Shown here piece by piece: positions 1 through 7,660 of a DNA stretch of 37,836 nt. A program made the position numbers and the translations under genes. Below the pieces are notes generated by a model. That model was not told where the DNA came from, ran no database searches, and saw only the letters and a program-made list of their open reading frames with translations. The DNA comes from Glycomyces sp. YM15 (GTDB lineage: Bacteria > Actinomycetota > Actinomycetes > Mycobacteriales > Micromonosporaceae), in assembly GCF_016918015.1 (NCBI RefSeq), contig NZ_JAERMK010000034.1, positions 1 to 37,836 of the forward strand, given 5' to 3'. Numbering within the stretch: position 1 is the first letter of the stretch; each line of letters starts with the position of its first letter.

Positions 1-11
1 CCCGCCTCCCG

Positions 12-1319
12 CTAGAGCTCAGCCTTCAGTCCGTCGTAGAACTGCTGCGCGGCCTCTTCCGGCGTGAGCCGGTCGAACAGGACGTCGATGTTGATCCGGT
101 CGTACAGATCGTCCATGGCGCCGCCGGCATTGGCGTTCGGAATCGGGAGCGGTTCGGGGCCGAGTGCCGTGACCCGTGCGTTGTAGTCGGCCACGGCGAG
201 TTCGGTCTCGGTCAGATCGCCGGAGACCGCCTCGACGACCTCGGGATCGACCGGGACGCCCCGGTCGAACTTCTGGAGCTCGATGGCTTCGGTGGAGTTG
301 AGGAAGTCCAGCAGCATGGCGGCCTCCTCGGGGTGCTCGGTGGCGGCCGAGGCGGCGTAGAACAGGCCGGGCTTGACGAAGGAGCCGGTCACTTTGGCGT
401 CCGATTCACCCGGGTAGATCATCAGCTGGGCAGCGCCTCCCGAGGTCTCCTCGAGTTCGCCCAACTGGTTCGTGGCCAGGGCCGGGTTCATCGCGACCTT
501 GTGCAGGGCCAAGAGGGACTGCGCCGCGCTCGAGCCGGCGCCGTGGGCCTCCACCATGGTCTCGACGCTCGGGGTGCCGCCGCTGTCGCGCAGACGGATC
601 ACCCAGTCCCAATAGCCCGCCAAGGTCTCAGGGGTGAAACCGAGGTCGGAACCGTCAGGGGCCCACCAGTTCTCGCCGTGCTGACGGAGCCAGACCGTGG
701 CGACCTGGGAGAACATGGGGATGTCGCTGCCGGCCATGTCGGGGTTGGCTTCGCTGATGGCGGCCGCGGTCTCGATGTAGTCGTCCCAGTCCCATGTCGA
801 CTCGTCCGGGACGTCGACGCCGGCTTCCGCGAAGGCCTCCGGGGCGATCGCGACGCTGAATCCGGAGACGCCGCCCGGCACGGCGTACACGCCGTCGTCG
901 ACAGTGGACAGCGACAGCGTCGACTCGCTGTAGCGGTCCAGGTGCGCCGCGTCGGCCACCGTGGTCAGGTCCAGCAGCTGGCCGCTCTCGATGTAGGGGT
1001 ACATGAGCGGGTCGACGACCTGTATGACGTCGGGCAGGTCTTGGGCGGCCGCGGAGGTCGAGAGCTTGTTCCAGTAGTCGTCCCAGCTGGTGAACTCCGG
1101 CTCGACGTTGATGTCGGGGTGCAGTTCCTCGAACTCCTCGAGAATCTCCTGGGTGTAGGCGTGGCGGGCGTCGGAGCCCCACCAGAAGTACCGAAGCGTC
1201 ACTTCACCGTCGGCGTCGCCGCCGGACGACGAGCAGGCCGAGAGCATGGTGGCGCATATCGCGGCCGATGCCAGTACCGCGGCGCCGGTGCGGGCGCCGC
1301 GGGAAAGCAGGGGTTTCAT
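12..1319 (-). CDS. ABC sugar transporter substrate-binding lipoprotein
   Basis: Extracellular solute-binding protein (family 1 type) of a carbohydrate ABC importer, 435 aa. The N-terminus is a lipoprotein signal with lipobox LSAC and lipidated Cys at residue 29, so it should be anchored outside the membrane. The mature part has features usual in this family, such as the early FWWG segment, SWDDYWNKL and a C-terminal EEAAQQFYDGL helix. I chose the ATG at 1319 because AAGGAG lies just upstream; an in-frame ATG 27 bases earlier lacks a good site. Permease genes would be expected downstream, beyond the left edge. Its promoter is almost identical to that of the GH16 gene at 7661 and holds a LacI-type operator, so the importer probably takes up products of that enzyme. 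The substrate is inferred, not shown. Confidence 0.93.
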   Translation of the reverse strand: MKPLLSRGARTGAAVLASAAICATMLSACSSSGGDADGEVTLRYFWWGSDARHAYTQEILEEFEELHPDINVEPEFTSWDDYWNKLSTSAAAQDLPDVIQVVDPLMYPYIESGQLLDLTTVADAAHLDRYSESTLSLSTVDDGVYAVPGGVSGFSVAIAPEAFAEAGVDVPDESTWDWDDYIETAAAISEANPDMAGSDIPMFSQVATVWLRQHGENWWAPDGSDLGFTPETLAGYWDWVIRLRDSGGTPSVETMVEAHGAGSSAAQSLLALHKVAMNPALATNQLGELEETSGGAAQLMIYPGESDAKVTGSFVKPGLFYAASAATEHPEEAAMLLDFLNSTEAIELQKFDRGVPVDPEVVEAVSGDLTETELAVADYNARVTALGPEPLPIPNANAGGAMDDLYDRINIDVLFDRLTPEEAAQQFYDGLKAEL

Positions 1320-1424
1320 GGAGTCTCCTTTGAATCCGGTATTCATGGGCCGGGCCGACGGTTCCCGTTCGCCGCGGCGCGCCGAAGCCGCGGTCGTCCG
1401 GAGCGAATGTTGGCCAGAGTAGAA

Positions 1425-1456
1425 TCCATGATGACAACGGTTCCAGATCGTGTCAA
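1425..1456 (-). promoter_or_regulatory. Promoter with LacI-type operator for the sugar-binding protein
   Basis: Read on the minus strand: TTGACA (1451-1456), a 17-base spacer and CATCAT (1428-1433). The operator-like TGGAACCGTTGTCA (1432-1445) fills the spacer and touches the -10. Positions 1425-1448 (24 bases) are an exact reverse complement of 7607-7630, upstream of the GH16 gene, and the -35 is conserved as well. A LacI-family repressor bound here would block RNA polymerase. Confidence 0.75.
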
Positions 1457-1475
1457 CCGGAGGTATGACGAGATT

Positions 1476-1489
1476 TGATAACGGTTCAA
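1476..1489 (-). promoter_or_regulatory. Second LacI-type operator upstream of the sugar-binding protein
   Basis: On the minus strand this reads TTGAACCGTTATCA. It matches the promoter operator at 1432-1445 in 12 of 14 positions, and both differences are transitions. The two sites lie 44 bp apart, about four helical turns, in the same orientation. It is probably an auxiliary operator. Confidence 0.55.
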
Positions 1490-1549
1490 TTCGTGAAAAC
1501 CGGCAGGCGTGCCGAGACCGGGAGGTTCCTCCGGTCGGATCTCGGCCGT

Positions 1550-2578
1550 TCAGCGGAGGGTGATGCCGTCCGCGAGGGTGCTGGTCCTAGTGACGAGGCG
1601 CCCGGGCAGCACGACGTCCTGCGCCGGTTCGGTCGCCAGCGCCATCTCCAGCGCCGCCCTTCCGGCGTCGGCGAACGGGAGGGTCACGGTGGTCAGCGGC
1701 GGGGCGACGTCGCGGGCGAGCGGAATGTCGTCGATCCCGGAGACGGCGATCTCCTGGGGCACGGCGATGCCGAGTCGCCTGAATTCGTTCATGGCCCCGA
1801 TGGCGAGCACGTCGTTGCCGGCGAGCACGAAGTCCGGGCGGGGGTCGGCCGCAGCGAGCCGACGAGCGGCGCGTCGGCCGCCGTCGCGCGAGATCTCGCA
1901 ATGCTCGACCGACACCGATCCCGACTCGAAGCCCTGTTCCAGCAGGCCCTCCAAGAAGCCCTGCTGGCGGCTCTCGACCGCCGGGTGGTTGGCACAGGTC
2001 AATATGGCCGGTCGCCGACGCCCCAGTCCGCCCATGTAGCGGCCGACGGTGCGGCCCAGTTCGACGTCGTCGAAGCGGACGGCCGGGAACGGCGTGTCGT
2101 GCTCGCCGATGAAGACGACGCTGCATCCGTCGGCGCGGAACCGCTCCAACTCGGGGAGGATCTGCTCGCTCGGGACGTCGGCGAAACTAGCGCTGGTGAC
2201 GATCAGCGCGCGGGGCCGCAGCCCGCGCAGCACGCCCAGCGCGGACCGGTGCGCCGCCGCATCGCGTCCGGCGGCGGCGATGCTGACCAGGACGCCGCGT
2301 TCGCGTCCGGCGGCTTCCATCCCCGCCGCGATCGCGGCGATCGACGCGGTGCGCGGATCGCTCGCGAGCAGGACGACCGCGGTGCGCTGCCCGCGCAGTG
2401 CGCGAGCGGCCTGGTTCGACGCGTAACCAAGCGATTCGGCCACTGCGCGGACGCGCGCGGTGAGCTTCTCGCTCACGTTCAAGTCGCCGCCATTGAGGAC
2501 TCGGGAAGCGGTGGAGGTGGACACCCCAGCGACTTCGGCGACGTCTCGCAGGGTCGCTTTCTGATAAGCTCGCCGCAC
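1550..2578 (-). CDS. LacI-family transcriptional regulator (paralogue A)
   Basis: DNA-binding repressor of the LacI/GalR family, 342 aa. The N-terminal helix-turn-helix (TLRDVAEVAGVSTSTASRVL, about residues 8-27) is followed by the hinge helix region (SNQAARALRG) and a periplasmic-binding-protein-like sensor domain ending in the typical ISGIDDIPLARDVAPPLTTV region. I chose the GTG at 2578 because GGAG lies five bases upstream and because the paralogue at 4019 starts with the same VRRA sequence. It lies just upstream of the sugar-binding protein gene on the same strand and is the best candidate to bind the AACCGTT operators. It shares roughly three quarters of its residues with the product at 4019-5044, and a 128-base stretch is identical in the two genes. 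Confidence 0.93.
   Translation of the reverse strand: MRRAYQKATLRDVAEVAGVSTSTASRVLNGGDLNVSEKLTARVRAVAESLGYASNQAARALRGQRTAVVLLASDPRTASIAAIAAGMEAAGRERGVLVSIAAAGRDAAAHRSALGVLRGLRPRALIVTSASFADVPSEQILPELERFRADGCSVVFIGEHDTPFPAVRFDDVELGRTVGRYMGGLGRRRPAILTCANHPAVESRQQGFLEGLLEQGFESGSVSVEHCEISRDGGRRAARRLAAADPRPDFVLAGNDVLAIGAMNEFRRLGIAVPQEIAVSGIDDIPLARDVAPPLTTVTLPFADAGRAALEMALATEPAQDVVLPGRLVTRTSTLADGITLR
2061..2188. repeat. Left copy of a 128-bp perfect inverted repeat inside LacI paralogues
   Basis: The reverse complement of this segment is identical, base for base, to 4406-4533. It encodes the sensor-domain stretch from SFADVPSEQ to RFDDVE in both LacI paralogues. The flanking sequences differ clearly, so identity ends sharply on both sides, as after gene conversion. 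Confidence 0.9.
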
Positions 2579-2676
2579 AGCAACTCCAATTTCGAACAAA
2601 CGAGCCCGGTTCCGTGCGACTCAAGCGTCGTGGACCGGGGCGGCGCACTCCAAAGCGCGTCCGATGTCAGGATGCC

Positions 2677-3753
2677 ATGGTGATTATCGACCCCGCTACC
2701 TCCAAGCCTCCGAGCGGCGCACCGCGACGGACCGCGGCGACACTCCTCGACGTGGCCCGGGCCGCCGGGGTCTCGAAGGCGTCTGCCTCGCGCGCACTCG
2801 ATCCGGCCTCGCAGTACGTCTCGCCGGAGCTGCGCGCCCGCGTCGTCGAGGCCGCGAACCGGCTCGGATACCAGCCGAACGCCTCCGCGCGGGCGACGAC
2901 GACGGGCACCGCGGCAGTGGTCGTGGTCCTGGTGTCCGACATCCGGGACCCGTACAACGCGGAGATCGTCCACGGCGTGATCGAGCAGGCGAATCGTGCC
3001 GGGCTCGTGGCGACGTTCGCGGGCACCGACTCCGCCATCGACGACGAGATCCGGGTCGTGCGCATGATGCGCGGCCTGCGGCCGCACGCGATGATCCTGA
3101 CCGGAGCGCGCAGCGGATCCACGGTCTCCCGAACGTCCCTTCAAGAGGAGCTCGCCCGATATACCAGCGATGACGGGCGGGTGGTGATCGCCGGGGACGA
3201 CGAACTGCCCTTCGACACCGTGGTCGTTCCGCGGCGCGTCGGCGCCGCGGCGCTCGTCGCGGCCCTGTTCGACCTCGGCTACCGGTCGCCGGCGATGATC
3301 CTGCCCGAACACGACTCGGTGGCCGCCCGGGAGTGGGAGGCCGGTGTCGTGGAGGGCGCACGGGGCCTCGGGCTGCGCTTCGGGTACGGGGCGGCGGTGC
3401 GTGCGCCGGTGTCGAGGGACGGCGGCTACGAAGCGGCGAAGCGGCTGCTGGAGGACCGTCCCGAGGAGATCGACGTGGTCCTCGCGGCTTCCGACACGAT
3501 GGCTATCGGCGCGATGAGCGCGATGCGCGATGCGGGCATGACACCCGGTGTCGAGATCGGCGTCGCCGGTTTCGACGACACGGTGGGCGCGGAGGACATG
3601 ACTCCGGGATTGACCAGCGTGGACCTGTCCTTGGCGCGGGCCGGCGCCGCGGCGGTCGAGCTCGCGCTCCTCCGCCCCGAGGAGGAGCGCCGGACGGTGC
3701 CGCTCGAGGCCCGTGTCGTCGTGCGGGGTACGACGCCGCCCCGCCCCGCCTGA
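2677..3753 (+). CDS. LacI-family transcriptional regulator (divergent)
   Basis: LacI/GalR-type regulator, 358 aa, divergent from the gene starting at 2578, with about 98 bp between them. The helix-turn-helix is LLDVARAAGVSKASASRAL, near residues 23-41. The hinge region (YQPNASARAT) and a sugar-binding sensor domain (ASDTMAIGAMSAM, VAGFDDT) follow. It has a 20-residue N-terminal extension before the helix-turn-helix if the ATG at 2677 is used; AGGA lies just upstream and a GTG at 2680 is an alternative. It is clearly diverged from the two other LacI proteins here and probably binds a different site. Its effector and targets are not evident; the cluster around it suggests plant-polysaccharide sugars. 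Confidence 0.92.
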   Translation: MVIIDPATSKPPSGAPRRTAATLLDVARAAGVSKASASRALDPASQYVSPELRARVVEAANRLGYQPNASARATTTGTAAVVVVLVSDIRDPYNAEIVHGVIEQANRAGLVATFAGTDSAIDDEIRVVRMMRGLRPHAMILTGARSGSTVSRTSLQEELARYTSDDGRVVIAGDDELPFDTVVVPRRVGAAALVAALFDLGYRSPAMILPEHDSVAAREWEAGVVEGARGLGLRFGYGAAVRAPVSRDGGYEAAKRLLEDRPEEIDVVLAASDTMAIGAMSAMRDAGMTPGVEIGVAGFDDTVGAEDMTPGLTSVDLSLARAGAAAVELALLRPEEERRTVPLEARVVVRGTTPPRPA

Positions 3754-4018
3754 CGCGCGGCTCGAACCCGCTGCGTCGGCGCCCCGACCCCGGTCGCAGC
3801 AGGTGGCGGAGGAGGCGGGGCGGCAGCCCAGCCGTTCGACGGCCGCCAGGACGCGTGCCCGGATCGAGCGTCTAAGGCGCCGAGGCCTTGGAGCCACCGA
3901 CTTCCGCGGCGACCTCGCCGAGTGTGATCGTCGACGGCGGTGCGGCGTTCGTGGCGGGGCCGGTCGTCACTCTGGCATCCTGGCCTCAGGGCGGTCGGTT
4001 CGAACGGGGGGAGGCCTG

Positions 4019-5044
4019 GTGCGGCGAGCGCATCAGAAGGCGACGTTGCGAGAGGTCGCCAAAGTGGCGGGGGTATCGCCCTCCACGGCGTCCCGCGTGC
4101 TCAACGGCGGCCTGAACGTGAGCGAGCGCCTCTCGGCGCGGGTGTTCGCGGTGGCGGAGTCGCTCGGATACGTCTCGAACCAGGCCGCCCAGGCGCTGCG
4201 CGGGCGGCGGACGGCCGTCGTCCTCCTCGCGAGCGATCCGAGGACCGCTTCAGCCGCGGCCGTCGCCGCCGGTATGCAGGCGACCGGCCGTGAACGCGGC
4301 GCCCTGGTCAGCATCACCAGCGCCGGGAGCGGCGCCGCCGCGCACCGCAGGGCGCTCGAAGTGCTCCGCGGGATGCGGCCCCGCGCGCTGGTCGTGGCGA
4401 GTGCGAGTTTCGCCGACGTCCCGAGCGAGCAGATCCTCCCCGAGTTGGAGCGGTTCCGCGCCGACGGATGCAGCGTCGTCTTCATCGGCGAGCACGACAC
4501 GCCGTTCCCGGCCGTCCGCTTCGACGACGTCGAGGTGGGCCGGATCGTCGGCCGTTTCATGGGCGGGCTGGGGCGCCGCCGTGCCGTCGTCCTGACCGGC
4601 CCGGGCCATCCGGCGTTGGACAACCGGACGAGGGGGTTCCTGCAGGGGCTGTCGGAGCGCGGGTTCGATCCGGACTCGGTGCTGATCGAGCCCTGCGAGG
4701 TGACCCGGGACGGCGGCAGGGACGCCGCCCGCCGAATCGCGCGATCGCGTCCGCGGCCGGACCTGGTGCTCGCCGGTAACGACGTGCTCGCGATCGGGGC
4801 GCTGAACGAGCTGCGGCGCTTGGGCGTCGACGTGCCGGGCGACATCGCCGTCTCCGGGGTCGACGACCTCCCGCTCGCGCGCGACGTCACGCCGCCGCTG
4901 ACCACTGTGGCGCTGCCGTTCGCCGAGGCCGGACGCGCGGCGCTCGACCTGGCGCTCGCGCCCGAGCCGACGCACGACGTCGTGCTGCCGTCGCGGCTGG
5001 TCGTGCGGGCCTCCACCCCGGCGGGCGACTGCAAGGCCGACTGA
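4019..5044 (+). CDS. LacI-family transcriptional regulator (paralogue B)
   Basis: LacI/GalR-type regulator, 341 aa, a close paralogue of the product at 1550-2578 but on the opposite strand. The helix-turn-helix (TLREVAKVAGVSPSTASRVL, about residues 8-27) is nearly the same, so both proteins may recognise the same or very similar operators. I chose the GTG at 4019 because GGGAGG lies directly upstream; the open frame extends further 5-prime, but that part has no LacI similarity. Residues SFADVPSEQ to RFDDVE are encoded by DNA identical to the other paralogue. About 300 bp downstream lies the GH43 gene at 5349. Sensor-domain differences outside the identical block suggest a different or broader effector range. 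Confidence 0.93.
   Translation: MRRAHQKATLREVAKVAGVSPSTASRVLNGGLNVSERLSARVFAVAESLGYVSNQAAQALRGRRTAVVLLASDPRTASAAAVAAGMQATGRERGALVSITSAGSGAAAHRRALEVLRGMRPRALVVASASFADVPSEQILPELERFRADGCSVVFIGEHDTPFPAVRFDDVEVGRIVGRFMGGLGRRRAVVLTGPGHPALDNRTRGFLQGLSERGFDPDSVLIEPCEVTRDGGRDAARRIARSRPRPDLVLAGNDVLAIGALNELRRLGVDVPGDIAVSGVDDLPLARDVTPPLTTVALPFAEAGRAALDLALAPEPTHDVVLPSRLVVRASTPAGDCKAD
4406..4533. repeat. Right copy of the 128-bp perfect inverted repeat
   Basis: Identical to the reverse complement of 2061-2188. The two copies are about 2.2 kb apart in inverted orientation, with the third LacI gene between them, so recombination would invert that gene. Confidence 0.9.
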
Positions 5045-5138
5045 ACCGCGCCCGCGACCGCGCTTTCGTCCATGCCCATCGGCGAAATGACCATCGACAG
5101 GCGTGTCACGTGCTCGTAGGGTCGATTGCAAGTCATTC

Positions 5139-5155
5139 GGGCCGTTTTGCGGCCC
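5139..5155 (+). terminator. Candidate terminator after LacI paralogue B; gap 5045-5348
   Basis: GGGCCG and CGGCCC pair around a TTTTG loop, about 95 bp after the LacI stop codon. No long T tract follows. A second short GC hairpin lies at 5217-5234 (GCCCCCG/CGGGGGC). The rest of the 304-bp gap 5045-5348 shows no gene and no copy of the AACCGTT or TGAAACG operators. Confidence 0.4.
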
Positions 5156-5348
5156 CTATGGACGATGCGACCGCCTCACGATCCCACCCGGCACTGCGAT
5201 CGTGAACGACTGGCGCGCCCCCGGTTCCGGGGGCTCCCTTGAGGAGTCCCCGGTCCAGAGCGGACGCCCAGCTTCATTCACCGGCGGCGGTGACAGTGCT
5301 GTCTCCGCTTGTCCTGCTGCCGGGCGAGATCGAGTGAGAGGCAAGACC

Positions 5349-7532
5349 ATGACACTCATTGCCCGCAGATCGTCACGCCGCTGGGGACCGCTGGTCGCCG
5401 CGGCGCTGTTCGCTTCGGCGCTGGCCGGCCCCGCGGTTCCCGGATCCGCGGCCGTGGGGGAGGACGCGGCGCAGCCGGAGCTCCAGACCGCCGCCGCCGA
5501 CCTGTCCAATGCCGACGGCCTCGAGACGCTGGTCTCGGACTACGAGACGCGCATCCCCACCGAGTACACCACCGACACCTGGGCGCCGTTCGCCGAAGCC
5601 CTGACCACCGCGACCGACGTCGTCGAAGACGATTCGGCCTCCGAGCCCGAAGTCGCGGAGGCGAAGACGGCGCTGCAGAGCGCGGCCGCCGATCTGGAAC
5701 CCCTCCAGTCGACGTTCGCGACCATCACCAACGACACCTTCTGGAGGGACACCGCCGGCAACCCGATCTACTCGCAGGGCGGCGGGGTGTTCAAGTTCGG
5801 CGACACCTACTACTGGTACGGCGTGCACTACCGCGGCGCCGAGTCCTACCTGGCGAACCCGACGCAGAAGTACGACAACCAGGTCAGCTTCGTGTCGATC
5901 CCGGTGTACTCCTCGCAGGACCTGGTGAACTGGAAGTTCGAGAACAACGTCGCCACGACCTCGACGAGCCTCGGCAGCCTGGGCGGCACCATGGGCAACG
6001 CCGGCTGGATCGGGCGCCTCGGTGTCGCGTACAACGAGAACACCGGCAAGTACGTCCTCCCGGTGCAGATGTGGCACCCCACGCACGACCACGGCGTGCT
6101 GTTCCTGCAAGGCAACTCGCCCACCGGCGCCTTCACCTTCGGCAACTTCCAGAGGCAGGTCGTGAACTCGCCGACGACGGGCACCGGCGACCAGACCGTC
6201 TTCACCGACGAGGACGGCCAGGACTACCTGATCTTCTCCAACCGCTCGGGCCGCTCCCGCGCGTTCGTCTCCAAGCTCCGCTCGTCCGACTCGCTCTATG
6301 CGGAGCCGGCGGTCGAGATCGGCCGCAACAGTGAAGGCCGCGAAGGCAACGCAATGTTCAAGCTCGACGGCAAGTACACCATGTGCGCCTCGGACCTGCA
6401 CGGCTGGAACACCTCGGTCAACTACTGCATCGACTCCACCCAGGGCAGGGTGCAGGGCTCCTATTCGAGCTACTACACGATGCCCGGCACCCAGATGGAC
6501 TACAGCCACGTGACCCAGACCGGGTTCTTCATCACCGTGGAAGGGACCGTGCAGGACACGGTGATCTACGCGGGCGACCGCTGGGCCGACTTCGCCTGGA
6601 ACGGCATCGGCTACAACCAGTGGGTCCCGATCACGAAGGAGGGCTCGGGGATCCGCTTCCACTCGATGAGCCAGTGGCAGTTCAATGCGACGACGGGTGA
6701 ATTCCGCGTCGCACCCGGCAACAACTACATCCTCAACCCCGACATCCAGGCCGACCGGATCATCGTCTCGAACGTGGTCGGGTGGACCAGGACCGGCTCG
6801 GGCGGCGTGACCAACGTCAACGGCGGGGCGAACGGGAGCCGGTTCGCGCTGCAGGTGAACAACGGGTCCGGCGTCCGGCAGCAGATGCAGGTGCCCGCGG
6901 GCACGTACACGCTCGGCCTGTACACCAAGGGCTCAGGGCGGGTGACCGTCACCGGCGCCGACGGCACGGTGCACACCCTCAACGTCCCGTCGTCGAGCGG
7001 CTGGACCAAGCGCGAGCTCACCGGCATCGCCTTGACGGCCGGGACCGCAACGGTCACCGTCACCGGCGGGAGCGGCAACCTCGTCGCCGACCAGTTCTCG
7101 CTCGTCCGACAGGGCGGGGGCGATCCCGGTCCGGGGGAGGCGACGCGCTATGAGGCCGAGGGCTCCGGGGCGACCTGCACCGGCACCATCGACACGAATC
7201 ACGCGGGCTACTCCGGGACCGGATTCTGCAACGGCGACAACTCCGACAGCGCCTACGCCGAGTTCACCGTGCAAGCGGCGGCCGCCGGGGCGGCGACGCT
7301 GAGTCTCCGATACGCCAACGGCGCCACCGCCGGGCGGCCGGCGGATCTGATCGTGAACGGAACCAGAGTGGAGACGGCCTCCCTGGCGACCACCGGTTCG
7401 TGGACGGGCTGGACCACCCAGACCCTCACCGTCCAACTGCGCGCGGGCGCCAACACCGTCCGATGGGACCCGACCACCGCGAACGGCCTGCCGAACATCG
7501 ACCACCTCGACGTCGCGCAGGCGAGCGGCTAG
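5349..7532 (+). CDS. Secreted GH43 galactanase-like glycosidase with CBM35
   Basis: Large exported enzyme, 727 aa. A Sec signal peptide (about 1-36) is followed by a small helical FIVAR-like segment (about 45-115). A GH43 five-bladed propeller domain (about 123-455) begins with DTAGNPIYSQGGGVFKFGDTYY... type sequence. A beta-sandwich module follows (about 457-585, NNYILNPDIQADR onward), then a CBM35 (about 598-725, YEAEG, GTGFCNG, NIDHLDV). The GGG..FGDTYYWYG and REGNAMFK motifs resemble the exo-beta-1,3-galactanase group of GH43 (subfamily 24 or a neighbour); in that group the catalytic acid is a Glu and a usual Asp base is missing. I chose the ATG at 5349, preceded by GAGG. The likely substrate is beta-1,3-galactan of arabinogalactan; subfamily and substrate are inferred. 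Confidence 0.85.
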   Translation: MTLIARRSSRRWGPLVAAALFASALAGPAVPGSAAVGEDAAQPELQTAAADLSNADGLETLVSDYETRIPTEYTTDTWAPFAEALTTATDVVEDDSASEPEVAEAKTALQSAAADLEPLQSTFATITNDTFWRDTAGNPIYSQGGGVFKFGDTYYWYGVHYRGAESYLANPTQKYDNQVSFVSIPVYSSQDLVNWKFENNVATTSTSLGSLGGTMGNAGWIGRLGVAYNENTGKYVLPVQMWHPTHDHGVLFLQGNSPTGAFTFGNFQRQVVNSPTTGTGDQTVFTDEDGQDYLIFSNRSGRSRAFVSKLRSSDSLYAEPAVEIGRNSEGREGNAMFKLDGKYTMCASDLHGWNTSVNYCIDSTQGRVQGSYSSYYTMPGTQMDYSHVTQTGFFITVEGTVQDTVIYAGDRWADFAWNGIGYNQWVPITKEGSGIRFHSMSQWQFNATTGEFRVAPGNNYILNPDIQADRIIVSNVVGWTRTGSGGVTNVNGGANGSRFALQVNNGSGVRQQMQVPAGTYTLGLYTKGSGRVTVTGADGTVHTLNVPSSSGWTKRELTGIALTAGTATVTVTGGSGNLVADQFSLVRQGGGDPGPGEATRYEAEGSGATCTGTIDTNHAGYSGTGFCNGDNSDSAYAEFTVQAAAAGAATLSLRYANGATAGRPADLIVNGTRVETASLATTGSWTGWTTQTLTVQLRAGANTVRWDPTTANGLPNIDHLDVAQASG

Positions 7533-7598
7533 CCGACTCCCGTCCGCGTCGGTGTCGTCCCGGCGATCGCACCGCCCTAATACATCGACGAGGTTCGA

Positions 7599-7630
7599 TT
7601 GACAGAATCTGGAACCGTTGTCATCATGGA
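7599..7630 (+). promoter_or_regulatory. Promoter with embedded LacI-type operator for the GH16 gene
   Basis: TTGACA (7599-7604), a 17-base spacer and CATCAT (7622-7627). The operator TGGAACCGTTGTCA at 7610-7623 fills the spacer. Positions 7607-7630 are an exact reverse complement of 1425-1448, in front of the sugar-binding protein gene. Transcription would start near 7634, leaving a short leader with GGAG before the ATG at 7661. Confidence 0.75.
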
Positions 7631-7660
7631 GTGCGGCAGTGCCCACAGAAGGAGAAGACC

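Noticed and set aside
333..1478. Long plus-strand open frame opposite the sugar-binding protein gene
   Set aside because: It is a mirror frame of a GC-rich gene, of low-complexity Arg/Gly/Val composition, without family motifs or ribosome site.
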